Made by a program: the position numbers and the translations under genes. Of a stretch of DNA of 25,693 nucleotides, positions 15,658 through 23,671 are shown one piece after another. The DNA is from CAADGY01 sp900696665 (GTDB lineage Bacteria > Acidobacteriota > Terriglobia > Bryobacterales > Bryobacteraceae). The DNA lies in contig JAPSFM010000074.1 of NCBI GenBank assembly GCA_035063885.1, positions 1 to 25,693 on the forward strand. Direction: 5' to 3'. Position 1 is the stretch's first letter. Every line of letters starts with the position of its first letter. The notes under the pieces were generated by a model. The model had not been told where the DNA came from. It ran no database searches and saw only the letters and a program-made list of their open reading frames with translations.

Positions 15658-16541
15658 CGGTACATGAGAGGACCGTACGCGTCAATCCGGCGATCACGAA
15701 AAAACGGCCAGTTGCGGCGGACTTCATCGATCTTTTTGGGATCACACTCCGCCACCAGCGTCTCCTCCTGATCCACCGCGGCTTGGGCGATCACTTGCCC
15801 AAACGGATCGGCAACGAAAGAGGAGCCCCAGAATTCGAGCCCGCGGCCGGAAGGTCCTTCGAAGCCGATGCGATTGACTGCCGCGACATAAATACCGTTG
15901 GCGATGGCGTGTGCTCGCTGGATGGTCGTCCAGGCGTCGAGTTGCGCCGCGCCGTACTGCTCCTTTTCGGAGGGGTGCCAGGCGATAGCGGTGGGATAGA
16001 ACAGGATGCTCGCGCCCGCCAAGCTCGACAGGCGCGCCCCCTCCGGATACCATTGGTCCCAGCAGACCAGCACACCGATCTTTCCGAAGGCGGTATCAAA
16101 ATTCGGAAAGCCAAGATCGCCGGGAGTGAAGTAGAACTTTTCGAAATAGAGCGGATCGTCGGGGATGTGCATTTTCCGGTAGATGCCCTGAATGTTTCCA
16201 TGGGCCCCGATGATGGCCGCCGTATTGTGATACAGACCCTGCGCGCGTTTTTCGAAGAGCGACGCGACAATCACCACCTTCAACTCGGCCGCGAGTCTGG
16301 TTAGCACTTCGGTTGATGGACCCGGGATGGTTTCAGCCAGTGCAAAGAGCGCCGTGTCCTCCTCGCGGCAGAAGTATTGAGAGCGGAAAAGCTCTGGCAG
16401 GCAGATAATCTGTGCGCCTTTACCGGCGGCTTCCCGGATCTTCCATTGCGCTTTCTCAAGATTCTCTTCCGGCTTCGTGGAGCAGGACATCTGTACCAGC
16501 CCGACACGAAACTTCGAGGCAGCATCCAATGCCATATCCAT
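15645..16541 (-). CDS. aguB: N-carbamoylputrescine amidase
   Basis: This 298-aa nitrilase-superfamily amidase hydrolyses N-carbamoylputrescine to putrescine, carbon dioxide and ammonia, the step after AguA. The catalytic triad is visible: Glu50 in CLPELFRSQYF, Lys123 in YRKMHIPDD, and Cys160 in VLVCWDQWYPEGAR. The FEKFYFTPGD and FYPTAIAWHP segments are typical of this family. The start is either ATG 16541 or ATG 16535 (two codons later); neither has a Shine-Dalgarno, though TATGAA lies just upstream. Overlap with aguA shows a two-gene polyamine operon. Confidence 0.94.
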   Translation of the reverse strand: MDMALDAASKFRVGLVQMSCSTKPEENLEKAQWKIREAAGKGAQIICLPELFRSQYFCREEDTALFALAETIPGPSTEVLTRLAAELKVVIVASLFEKRAQGLYHNTAAIIGAHGNIQGIYRKMHIPDDPLYFEKFYFTPGDLGFPNFDTAFGKIGVLVCWDQWYPEGARLSSLAGASILFYPTAIAWHPSEKEQYGAAQLDAWTTIQRAHAIANGIYVAAVNRIGFEGPSGRGLEFWGSSFVADPFGQVIAQAAVDQEETLVAECDPKKIDEVRRNWPFFRDRRIDAYGPLMYRWLG

Positions 16542-16772
16542 TTCATACTGGCACAGGACGGCGGCGTAGCGTTATAGCGGAAATCCGCATATACGGTGTA
16601 GCAGGTTCGCTACAGATAGTGGGGCACGCCGCCAAGCTTTGGCGCGTCCGGCTTCAGGTCTTCGACGCTTCGCGAAAGTCCAATTCCGCCACGGCGTCAT
16701 CCAGCGGCACACGCAGCCCGGACGAAAACGGAAGCAGATTTGGTGCAGATTATTACGGATAAGCGGATCTGA

Positions 16773-16778
16773 TAAATT
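16773..16778 (+). promoter_or_regulatory. -10 box TAAATT (with weak -35 TTATTA) for the Oar-like gene
   Basis: TAAATT ends 6 nt before ATG 16785. A weak -35-like TTATTA at 16750-16755 is exactly 17 nt upstream. No Shine-Dalgarno lies between the box and the ATG; the intervening bases are a T-run. The arrangement predicts a leaderless message. Confidence 0.45.
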
Positions 16779-16784
16779 GTTTTT

Positions 16785-19700
16785 ATGAGGATTCAACCGT
16801 TAGTCGGTTTACTCGCGTTGGTCTCGTGCCAGGTATTGCCGGCACAGGAAACTCGTGGGTCGATCCAGGGACGCGTCACGGACACCAGTGGCGCGGTAAT
16901 CCCGGGCACAGCCGTTCATGCAACAAATAAGGCAACAAATGTTACCGTTTCCACCCGCTCCAATGCCGAAGGCAATTACAGTATCCCCTATCTTGTATCG
17001 GGTCTATACATTTTAAAGGCGGAAGTGGGTGGCTTTAAGACGTTCATTCGCGACAATATTGAAATTCGCATTGACGATCGTTTGAATATCCCGATCCAGT
17101 TGGAGATCGGGGAACTCACCGAGGCGTTGACCGTTACCGCGGAAACCCCGCTGCTGGAATCGACCAACGCGTCCATGGGCCAGGTCATTGACCAGCGCCG
17201 CATCGCGGAGCTGCCTATCGCCCATGGCAATCCGTATCTGCTGATGCAACTTAGCGCGGGTGTGGTATACACCCAGAACGCCGGGCTCGACCGTCCCTTT
17301 GAGCCCACGCACATCGTGGGCTACTCCATGGACGGCGTGAAGGCCAACAAGAGCGAGATCACCATGGACGGCGTGCAGAATTCCACCGTCAAACGCGGCA
17401 CGACTGATATCATCGCCGGCTACACGCCGCCTGCCGACATCGTTCAGGAGTTCAAGATTCAAACGATGCCCTTTGACGCGTCGGTCGGCCATACGCAGGG
17501 CGGTGTCACCAGCATCACGCTCAAATCCGGCGGTAACCAACCCCACGGCACGGCCTATTGGAGTCTGCTCGATCCGTCACTGAACGCCAATCTGTTTTTC
17601 GCCAACAAGGCGGGGCAGCCGCGCGGCGAGTTTGACTACAACCGCTGGGGCGCGAGCCTTACCGGGCCGGTATACATTCCCAAGGTGTATAATGGCAAGG
17701 ACCGCACGTTTTTCACCTACGGTTACGAGGGTATTCATGAGAGCCGTCCCATGGGCTCGGCCTATGGCACCGGCACGCTCACGGTTCCTACCGCCGCGCA
17801 GCGGGAAGGCGATTTTTCCGCTCTGCTCCAGCTCGGCTCGCAGTACCAGATCTACGACCCGGCCACCCGCAAACAGGCACCGAACGGGCGCACCGTGGTG
17901 GACCCGCTTCCCGGCAACATCATTCCTGCGAGCCGTATCAGCCCGATTGCGAAGAACATCCTCAACTACTGGTCGCTGCCGAACGATCCCGGAACAGCCG
18001 ACGGCCTCAATAACCTGATCCGCGTCAACGACCCGGAAGTCATCACCTATTACAACCATATCTCACGTGTGGACCATACCTTCAACGACAAACACCGTAT
18101 GTTCGCGCGTGTGAATACCTACCGGCGGTTCAGCTATTCGAGCGACTGGTTCCGCAGCGCGGCCACTGGAACCGACTCGGAGTGGAAGCAGCACGCGGCT
18201 TCACTGGATCACGTTTATCAGATCAACCCTACAACGCTGCTCAACCTGCGTGCCGGCTATTTCCGGCTGCAAATCCAGCAGACGCCACTCAACGAGAAGG
18301 GCTTCGATCTCGCCTCGCTCGGTTTTCCACCGATTTATACCAACGCCATTGATAAATCGTATAGCGCGTTTCCCTACATCACCATTAGCGGCTACACCGC
18401 CACGCCGAACACCTGGTTCCGCGATCCGATGGCGAACGCCAGCCTCGAGGCGCACGTGACCGCCATACGCGGAAACCACACCCTTCGTTTCGGCGGCGAC
18501 GGCCGTCAATACCGTACCAATCACTACGTATGGAACAGGGCTTCCACCGGCAGGTTCAACTTCGACAACACATGGACGCGCGGCCCATTTGACAACTCGC
18601 CCTCCGCACCCATTGGCCAGGCCGCCGCGGCGCTCATGCTGGGACTGCCGAGCAGCGGGTACGTGGAGCGCAATGCGAGCTTCGCGGAACAATCCACAGT
18701 GTGGTCGCTCTACGTGCAGGATGACTGGCGTATCACCCCGAGCCTGACCATCAACGCCGGCCTTCGCTACGAGATCGAGGGTCCGCTGACAGAACGCTGG
18801 GACCGGTCGATTCGCGGCTACGACTTCGATACGCCCAGCCCGCTCAACGAGGTGGTCCGCGCCAACTACGCCAGGAACCCCATTGCCGAGTTGCCGCTCG
18901 AGCAGTTCCGGCTGAGGGGCGGCGTGACGTTTGCGGGTGTGAACGGACAACCCCGTACGTTGTTTACCCGCGACAAGAACAACATCATGCCGCGTATCGG
19001 TTTTGCCTACCAGATGGACCCCAGGACCGTGCTGCGCGGCGGCTATGGCGTCTACTTCGGCCAGCTCGGCCTGCAGCGCGGCGACGTGAAGCAGGAAGGC
19101 TTCAGCTACGCCACCAACCTGGTCCCCTCACTGGACAGCGGTTTGACGTTCGTGGCTACGCTCGCCAATCCCTACCCCACCGGAATCGAGGAGCCGCGCG
19201 GAGCTGCCGACGGTCTGATGACCTTCGCCGGCCGTGCGATCACCTTCTTCGATGAGAACCCCGAGGCATCCCGGCAACAGCGCTGGCAGCTCAGTATCCA
19301 GCGCGAACTGCCGCAGCGCGTACTCCTGGACCTCGGCTACGTCGGCAACCATGCCAGCTCGATTCAGACCACCAGAGATCTGCGTGGCTTGCCGCTCCAG
19401 TATTTGAGCACCTCACCTTACCGCGATACAGCGCACATCAATTGGCTGAGTCAGCAGGTACCCAACCCCTTCGCGGGTCTGCTGCCGGGCACCGGCCTGA
19501 ACGGAGCGAACACATCCCGCTCTTACCTGCTTTCTTCGGGCGACTATCCGCATTTTACCGGCATCAGCACCACGCAGTACGACGGATACTCCTGGTATCA
19601 CGCGCTGCAAGTGAGGACCGAACGCCGTTTCGCCAGTGGGTGGACCGTTACCGCCAACTATCTGTGGTCGAAAAACATGGAGGCTATCAGCCGGTTGAAT

Positions 19701-20276
19701 GGGCCGTACTCGCCGCTCGAGTACGTTGTTTCGGACCAGGACCGGCCCCACCGCGTGGTCGTCAGCGCCATCTGGGAACTGCCCTTTGGCAAAGGCAAGA
19801 GCTACCTCTCAGACATGCCAGCCGTCGCGGACAAGTTCTTCGGCGGCTGGCAGGTGCAGGGGATCTACACGGCACAGAGCGGGCAGGCAATCGGTTTCGG
19901 CAACGCGCTGTTCATCGGGGACATTCACGACATCACCCTGCCGAAGAGCGAGCGGAAACCCGAGCGGTGGTTTAACACCGATGCCGGCTTCGAGCGTGCG
20001 TCCAACAGGCAGTTGGGAAACAATTACCGGCTGATGCCGTCACGGTTCAATGATGTCCGCACCGACGGGATCAACAGCTTCGATCTTTCGGCGCTGAAGA
20101 ACACCCGCATTGGGGAGAGGTTCAACGTGCAGTTCCGCGGAGAGTTTCTCAATGCGTTCAACCACACCCTGTTCGCCACACCCAACACCACGCCGACCAG
20201 TTCGGCATTCGGCCAGGTTACCGCGCAGCGCGGATATCCGCGCCGGATTCAACTCGGCTTGAAGTTCCTGTTCTGA
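16785..20276 (+). CDS. Oar-like TonB-dependent outer-membrane receptor
   Basis: The 1,163-aa protein is an outer-membrane receptor of the type abundant in Solibacter-like Acidobacteriota. A signal peptide (1-21) precedes a carboxypeptidase-regulatory-like Ig-fold domain (about 25-108, IQGRVTDTSGAVIPGTAV and YSIPYLVSGLYILKAEVGGF). The plug (about 115-240) includes TVTAETPLLE and GYSMDGVKANKSEITMDGV, and the rest is a large beta-barrel with repeated aromatic strands, ending in RRIQLGLKFLF with a terminal Phe. Such receptors take up large substrates with TonB energy; the substrate cannot be read from the sequence. It has its own promoter region upstream and no SusD-like partner next to it. Confidence 0.93.
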   Translation: MRIQPLVGLLALVSCQVLPAQETRGSIQGRVTDTSGAVIPGTAVHATNKATNVTVSTRSNAEGNYSIPYLVSGLYILKAEVGGFKTFIRDNIEIRIDDRLNIPIQLEIGELTEALTVTAETPLLESTNASMGQVIDQRRIAELPIAHGNPYLLMQLSAGVVYTQNAGLDRPFEPTHIVGYSMDGVKANKSEITMDGVQNSTVKRGTTDIIAGYTPPADIVQEFKIQTMPFDASVGHTQGGVTSITLKSGGNQPHGTAYWSLLDPSLNANLFFANKAGQPRGEFDYNRWGASLTGPVYIPKVYNGKDRTFFTYGYEGIHESRPMGSAYGTGTLTVPTAAQREGDFSALLQLGSQYQIYDPATRKQAPNGRTVVDPLPGNIIPASRISPIAKNILNYWSLPNDPGTADGLNNLIRVNDPEVITYYNHISRVDHTFNDKHRMFARVNTYRRFSYSSDWFRSAATGTDSEWKQHAASLDHVYQINPTTLLNLRAGYFRLQIQQTPLNEKGFDLASLGFPPIYTNAIDKSYSAFPYITISGYTATPNTWFRDPMANASLEAHVTAIRGNHTLRFGGDGRQYRTNHYVWNRASTGRFNFDNTWTRGPFDNSPSAPIGQAAAALMLGLPSSGYVERNASFAEQSTVWSLYVQDDWRITPSLTINAGLRYEIEGPLTERWDRSIRGYDFDTPSPLNEVVRANYARNPIAELPLEQFRLRGGVTFAGVNGQPRTLFTRDKNNIMPRIGFAYQMDPRTVLRGGYGVYFGQLGLQRGDVKQEGFSYATNLVPSLDSGLTFVATLANPYPTGIEEPRGAADGLMTFAGRAITFFDENPEASRQQRWQLSIQRELPQRVLLDLGYVGNHASSIQTTRDLRGLPLQYLSTSPYRDTAHINWLSQQVPNPFAGLLPGTGLNGANTSRSYLLSSGDYPHFTGISTTQYDGYSWYHALQVRTERRFASGWTVTANYLWSKNMEAISRLNGPYSPLEYVVSDQDRPHRVVVSAIWELPFGKGKSYLSDMPAVADKFFGGWQVQGIYTAQSGQAIGFGNALFIGDIHDITLPKSERKPERWFNTDAGFERASNRQLGNNYRLMPSRFNDVRTDGINSFDLSALKNTRIGERFNVQFRGEFLNAFNHTLFATPNTTPTSSAFGQVTAQRGYPRRIQLGLKFLF

Positions 20277-20352
20277 ACACGACAACGCTTCGGTTCGCGT
20301 GTTCTGATAATCGCTTCCTCGCGGTCGCGGCCCGGAAACGAACGCTGAAATG

Positions 20353-20378
20353 GGGCGCCCGGAAGCAGGCGGGCGCCC
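20353..20378. terminator. Possible bidirectional hairpin between convergent genes
   Basis: GGGCGCCC at 20353-20360 and again at 20371-20378 can pair as an 8-bp stem with a 10-nt loop. It lies in the 253-bp gap between the ends of the Oar-like gene and the TIR-STAND gene. No T-run follows on either strand, so a classic intrinsic terminator is not shown. Confidence 0.3.
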
Positions 20379-20529
20379 TCAGCGCGCCAGCCGGTCCACC
20401 AACTCCGGACCAGCTCAACCCACTCTTTGCCCAATCCATTCACCCGCTTGAGGAGCCGCTTCCGGGCCCGATAGGCAGCCGGCACGGACCTGCACTTTCC
20501 GGCCGCGGCCGCCGCTCATCAGCAAGCAG

Positions 20530-23500
20530 CTAAAGCCCGGAGCAACTCCCCGCCGCCTCGCGGCACTCGCTCGTGAACGGGAAGCGCGGGTCGCGGCGAA
20601 GAATCATCAGAACGCGGGCGTGTACCCGGTTGCGGTCGAGTTCCAGGACGCGAGCGGTGCCATCAGTGCGGGCTACGGCGAGCCGCTTCGCGTCGAAACT
20701 GAAAGCCATGGCGCGCACGGGTGCCGCATCACTCGAAATCGTGAAGAGTTCGTTGCCGCCCTCCGTGTTCCATAGCACGATGGAATTGGCATCGGCCAGT
20801 GTGGCCAGGCGTCTTCCATCCTCCGTAACCCCGGCTAATCGCACCGGGCCGCTAGGCGGCAAAAAGACGCGCTCCTCACGCTTCGTTTCGAGGTCCCACC
20901 GCCGCGCCTTGCCCGACCGGCTGGCTGTTATGAGCTGTCTGCCGTCCGCGGGCAGAGCCAGGAAAGAAAACGTGCCGTCCGGATCTTTCTGTTCCCATAT
21001 CGGAGCCGGCGAGCCGGCGCCCCACACCGCAAACACACCGTTCGAGCCGCCTGCCGCAAAGCGGCGTCCGTCGCCGCTGAATGTGACTGCAGAGACCCTC
21101 TCAGCCGGGATCCGATATTGTTCGATCCCGGCGCCCGCGGCGGACCACAGCCGTATTTTTCCCGCCTCCGCGCCGGTGAGGATTCGTGTCCCTTCCGGCG
21201 AGATGGCAACGGACGTGATTCCACTCTGGTTCAACAAGACTGGAGGTAGCAGAGCGCCCGTGTCAGCAATGAATCCTCCCACGATGCCGCGGAGCGTTCC
21301 CGCCGTCAGAACATTCGTCCTGCTAAAGCACACTGCCGCGACGGGACCGTCGAGGCGAAGCCGCTCCTCGTTTGGAAGCCGCCGCAATTCGCTGTACGTC
21401 CGGTCACCGTGGGCCACGTCGGCATCCCACAAGGCCACGGTTCCGTCTGCCGCGCCGGTCGCCAGATAGTTGCCATCGGGACTGAACGAAATCGCGATAG
21501 CCTCGTGCCCTTCGATTTCCGCCGCGGTGGCCGCCTCCAGGCACGTGTACAACGCGCTGAGCGTCTCGGGCCCATCGCGGCGCAAGTTCGCCTGATATGC
21601 CATCAGGAGCGCAAGCTTGCCGTCGGATGCGCGCAGTTCTTTGGCTTTCGCCAGAAGTCTTCCGGTTACCTGCGACCGGCTTACGAAAAGCCAGATGACA
21701 AACATCAGCGCGATACTCGCCGCGGCTTGTCCGGCAATGAGGAGGTAGCGGCGCCGTTTCGCCGCCTGTGCCGCGCGGGTCTCGGCATTCACCGCTTGCC
21801 GGCTGGAACGTAGAAAGGTTGCCTCCGTTTCGGTGAAATCCTCCGTCCGCTGAGCAAACCACCCTTCCGCTTCCTTCAGAAGCGCGCCGCGAAGCAGGCA
21901 GTCCGGATCGCGATTGAGCCGCAGCCATTCCGACAAACCGACGCCGAACGTACGGCGCCAGTTTAAAAACGCGCGGTCTTCCTCCAGCCATTGCGCGTAG
22001 CGCTTCCAGGCGCGGAACAATTCCTCGTGCGCCACTTCCACCGTGGGGCCGGCTGCCTGCCCGGAGGACACCGTCAACAGCCGTGCTTTGGGACCGGCCA
22101 GGATGCCCACGACCTCTTCAATATCCTTCACCTGTCTCGGCGCAGCCGATGCCGGATAGAGCCGGGAGATCGCCGTTCGAACTCTGGCGTACCGGCCATC
22201 CGGCTGAGCCTCAGCAAGCCGGAGAAAAATGCGGCGCGAGATCTCGCGCTGGCCATTGGAAAGCCGCTCCGTGAATACGTTTTCCGCCTGCCTGTGCAAA
22301 GCGCCTGACAGCCCGCCCATTCCGCGGTATGCGTCGAGCGAGAGACGGCCCGAACCGGCGCATTCCTCCCACAACCGCGTCAGCGTGTACTGAAGCAGCG
22401 GAAGAGCACCCGCCTGGCCGTACGCGTCGCGCACCAGAACGTCCGCCAGACCTGGCTCCATGTCTACGTTGGCAATGCGGGCTGGTTCCTCGATCGCCGC
22501 GCGCAGTTCGCCTTCGGCCATGCCGCCCACCAGAACATGACGGCTCTCGAGCGCCGAAGCGAATTCCACAAATCCGGCGCATTCACCGTAGAAATCGGCG
22601 CGCAGCGTCAACAGCACGACGGCCGGCGCACCGGCCGACGCGGCATACAGCAGGTTTTGGATGAAAGCCTCCCGCGCTTTCTCATCGCGGCAAACGGTGA
22701 AGACCTCTTCGAACTGATCGACGAGCAGAGCCATGTGCGTTCCGGCGGGCTGATTCAACAGGGCCGCCGCAATCGACAAATGCAGCCGCCGCTCGTCGTG
22801 CAGGAATCCATCGATCATCTCCGCCAGAGCCTTGCCGGTGGTTTCCGAGCGCGCGTGCCGCGACAGTTCGATTGAGAGCGATTCGAGCGGGTTCGCCGCG
22901 GGCTTGAAAGCCATCACGGGCCATGTTTGGCTGCCCGGCAAAGCACCTTTCTGAATCTGGTACAGAACGCCGGCGCGCGCGAGGGAAGATTTCCCGCTGC
23001 CGGAAGCTCCCAGGATGCCAACCAAACTCACACGGCCGGGCTTTAGTTCATCGGAAACCCTCGCGATAATCTTTTGCACCAGGGCGCTGCGTCCGAAAAA
23101 CAGTGGTCCGTCGGCGATGTCGAACGCATCCAGCCCCCGGTAAGGGCACTGCCCGCGCACCGGCTGCCGTGATGGCATATCACGGCGTCCAGGCTTTTCC
23201 CCTTTGATGCCGCAGAGCAGTTGATACAGCGCTTCTTCATCTTCGAGCGATTGGAACTGCACGAAGGTGTTTCCGGCGAGAAACAAAGGAATGGATTTCT
23301 CGTTGGCTCGCGGCAGCAGAACGGGAATCACTCGACGCCCGGTCCCGCCGGCCTTCATACGCAGGTCGAGGGCGGCACGCATTTCGTTGTTTTGCCACGG
23401 ACCCTGACCGGAAGGGCCTACAAACACAGCGCACGTCTCGCAATCGGTCAAGGCCCGCTCCACCGCTTCCTGCCACGGCTCCCCCGCGATCAGGTTCCAT

Positions 23501-23613
23501 TGGTCGAGCCAGGTTTCGATTCCGCTATCCTGAAGCTTCCCTGCAATGGCCTCCACGGCGGGCTTGTCCAGACGGTTGTAGGACAAGAAGACCGTCCGCC
23601 TCTGAGGATCCAT
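20530..23613 (-). CDS. TIR-nSTAND NTPase-TM-WD40 protein, candidate immune sensor/effector
   Basis: The 1,027-aa protein fuses four parts. A TIR-2-type domain (about 6-135) begins VFLSYNRLD and has GPWQNNEM with Glu77 where NADase TIRs carry their catalytic Glu. A STAND NTPase (about 155-550, nSTAND1-like) has CPYRGLDAF, Walker A GASGSGKSS (202-210), Walker B LLVDQFEE (296-303), TLRADFYG (336-342), ALPLLQYTLTRLWE (403-416) and the trailing VAHEELFRAWKRYAQWL (527-543). A single TM helix (about 623-645) follows KRRR. WD40-like repeats (about 700-990) end the protein, with units such as SFSPDGNYLATGAADGTVALWD. ATG 23613 has no Shine-Dalgarno but TATCAT ends 7 nt upstream. Proteins of this design are associated with bacterial conflict and signalling; the role here is inferred. 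Confidence 0.9.
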   Translation of the reverse strand: MDPQRRTVFLSYNRLDKPAVEAIAGKLQDSGIETWLDQWNLIAGEPWQEAVERALTDCETCAVFVGPSGQGPWQNNEMRAALDLRMKAGGTGRRVIPVLLPRANEKSIPLFLAGNTFVQFQSLEDEEALYQLLCGIKGEKPGRRDMPSRQPVRGQCPYRGLDAFDIADGPLFFGRSALVQKIIARVSDELKPGRVSLVGILGASGSGKSSLARAGVLYQIQKGALPGSQTWPVMAFKPAANPLESLSIELSRHARSETTGKALAEMIDGFLHDERRLHLSIAAALLNQPAGTHMALLVDQFEEVFTVCRDEKAREAFIQNLLYAASAGAPAVVLLTLRADFYGECAGFVEFASALESRHVLVGGMAEGELRAAIEEPARIANVDMEPGLADVLVRDAYGQAGALPLLQYTLTRLWEECAGSGRLSLDAYRGMGGLSGALHRQAENVFTERLSNGQREISRRIFLRLAEAQPDGRYARVRTAISRLYPASAAPRQVKDIEEVVGILAGPKARLLTVSSGQAAGPTVEVAHEELFRAWKRYAQWLEEDRAFLNWRRTFGVGLSEWLRLNRDPDCLLRGALLKEAEGWFAQRTEDFTETEATFLRSSRQAVNAETRAAQAAKRRRYLLIAGQAAASIALMFVIWLFVSRSQVTGRLLAKAKELRASDGKLALLMAYQANLRRDGPETLSALYTCLEAATAAEIEGHEAIAISFSPDGNYLATGAADGTVALWDADVAHGDRTYSELRRLPNEERLRLDGPVAAVCFSRTNVLTAGTLRGIVGGFIADTGALLPPVLLNQSGITSVAISPEGTRILTGAEAGKIRLWSAAGAGIEQYRIPAERVSAVTFSGDGRRFAAGGSNGVFAVWGAGSPAPIWEQKDPDGTFSFLALPADGRQLITASRSGKARRWDLETKREERVFLPPSGPVRLAGVTEDGRRLATLADANSIVLWNTEGGNELFTISSDAAPVRAMAFSFDAKRLAVARTDGTARVLELDRNRVHARVLMILRRDPRFPFTSECREAAGSCSGL

Positions 23614-23620
23614 GGTGGCT

Positions 23621-23626
23621 ATGATA
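23621..23626 (-). promoter_or_regulatory. -10 box TATCAT for the TIR-STAND gene
   Basis: TATCAT on the minus strand ends 7 nt before ATG 23613, with no Shine-Dalgarno between. Its -35 zone overlaps the promoter region of the divergent ceramidase-like gene. Confidence 0.4.
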
Positions 23627-23656
23627 CCCGAAGTGCGATTTCACTCCGCGCTCAAA

Positions 23657-23662
23657 TATAAT
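23657..23662 (+). promoter_or_regulatory. -10 box TATAAT for the ceramidase-like gene
   Basis: A perfect TATAAT ends 9 nt before ATG 23672. The hexamers at 16-18 nt upstream do not resemble TTGACA. The expected transcription start falls within about 3 nt of the ATG, so the message would be leaderless or nearly so. Confidence 0.5.
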
Positions 23663-23671
23663 CTGTTAGGA

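Noticed and set aside
14620..15771. 383-codon plus-strand open frame
   Set aside because: Antisense shadow of aguA/aguB, which both have complete catalytic residues.
16572..16796. 74-codon minus-strand open frame between aguB and the Oar-like gene
   Set aside because: No motif; another frame reads LRVPLDDAVAELDFREASKT but has no start and is bounded by stops, so it is at best a remnant.
20249..20485. Small minus-strand open frames between the Oar-like and TIR-STAND genes
   Set aside because: Arg-rich, motif-free high-GC frames without Shine-Dalgarno; the region is better explained as a terminator region.
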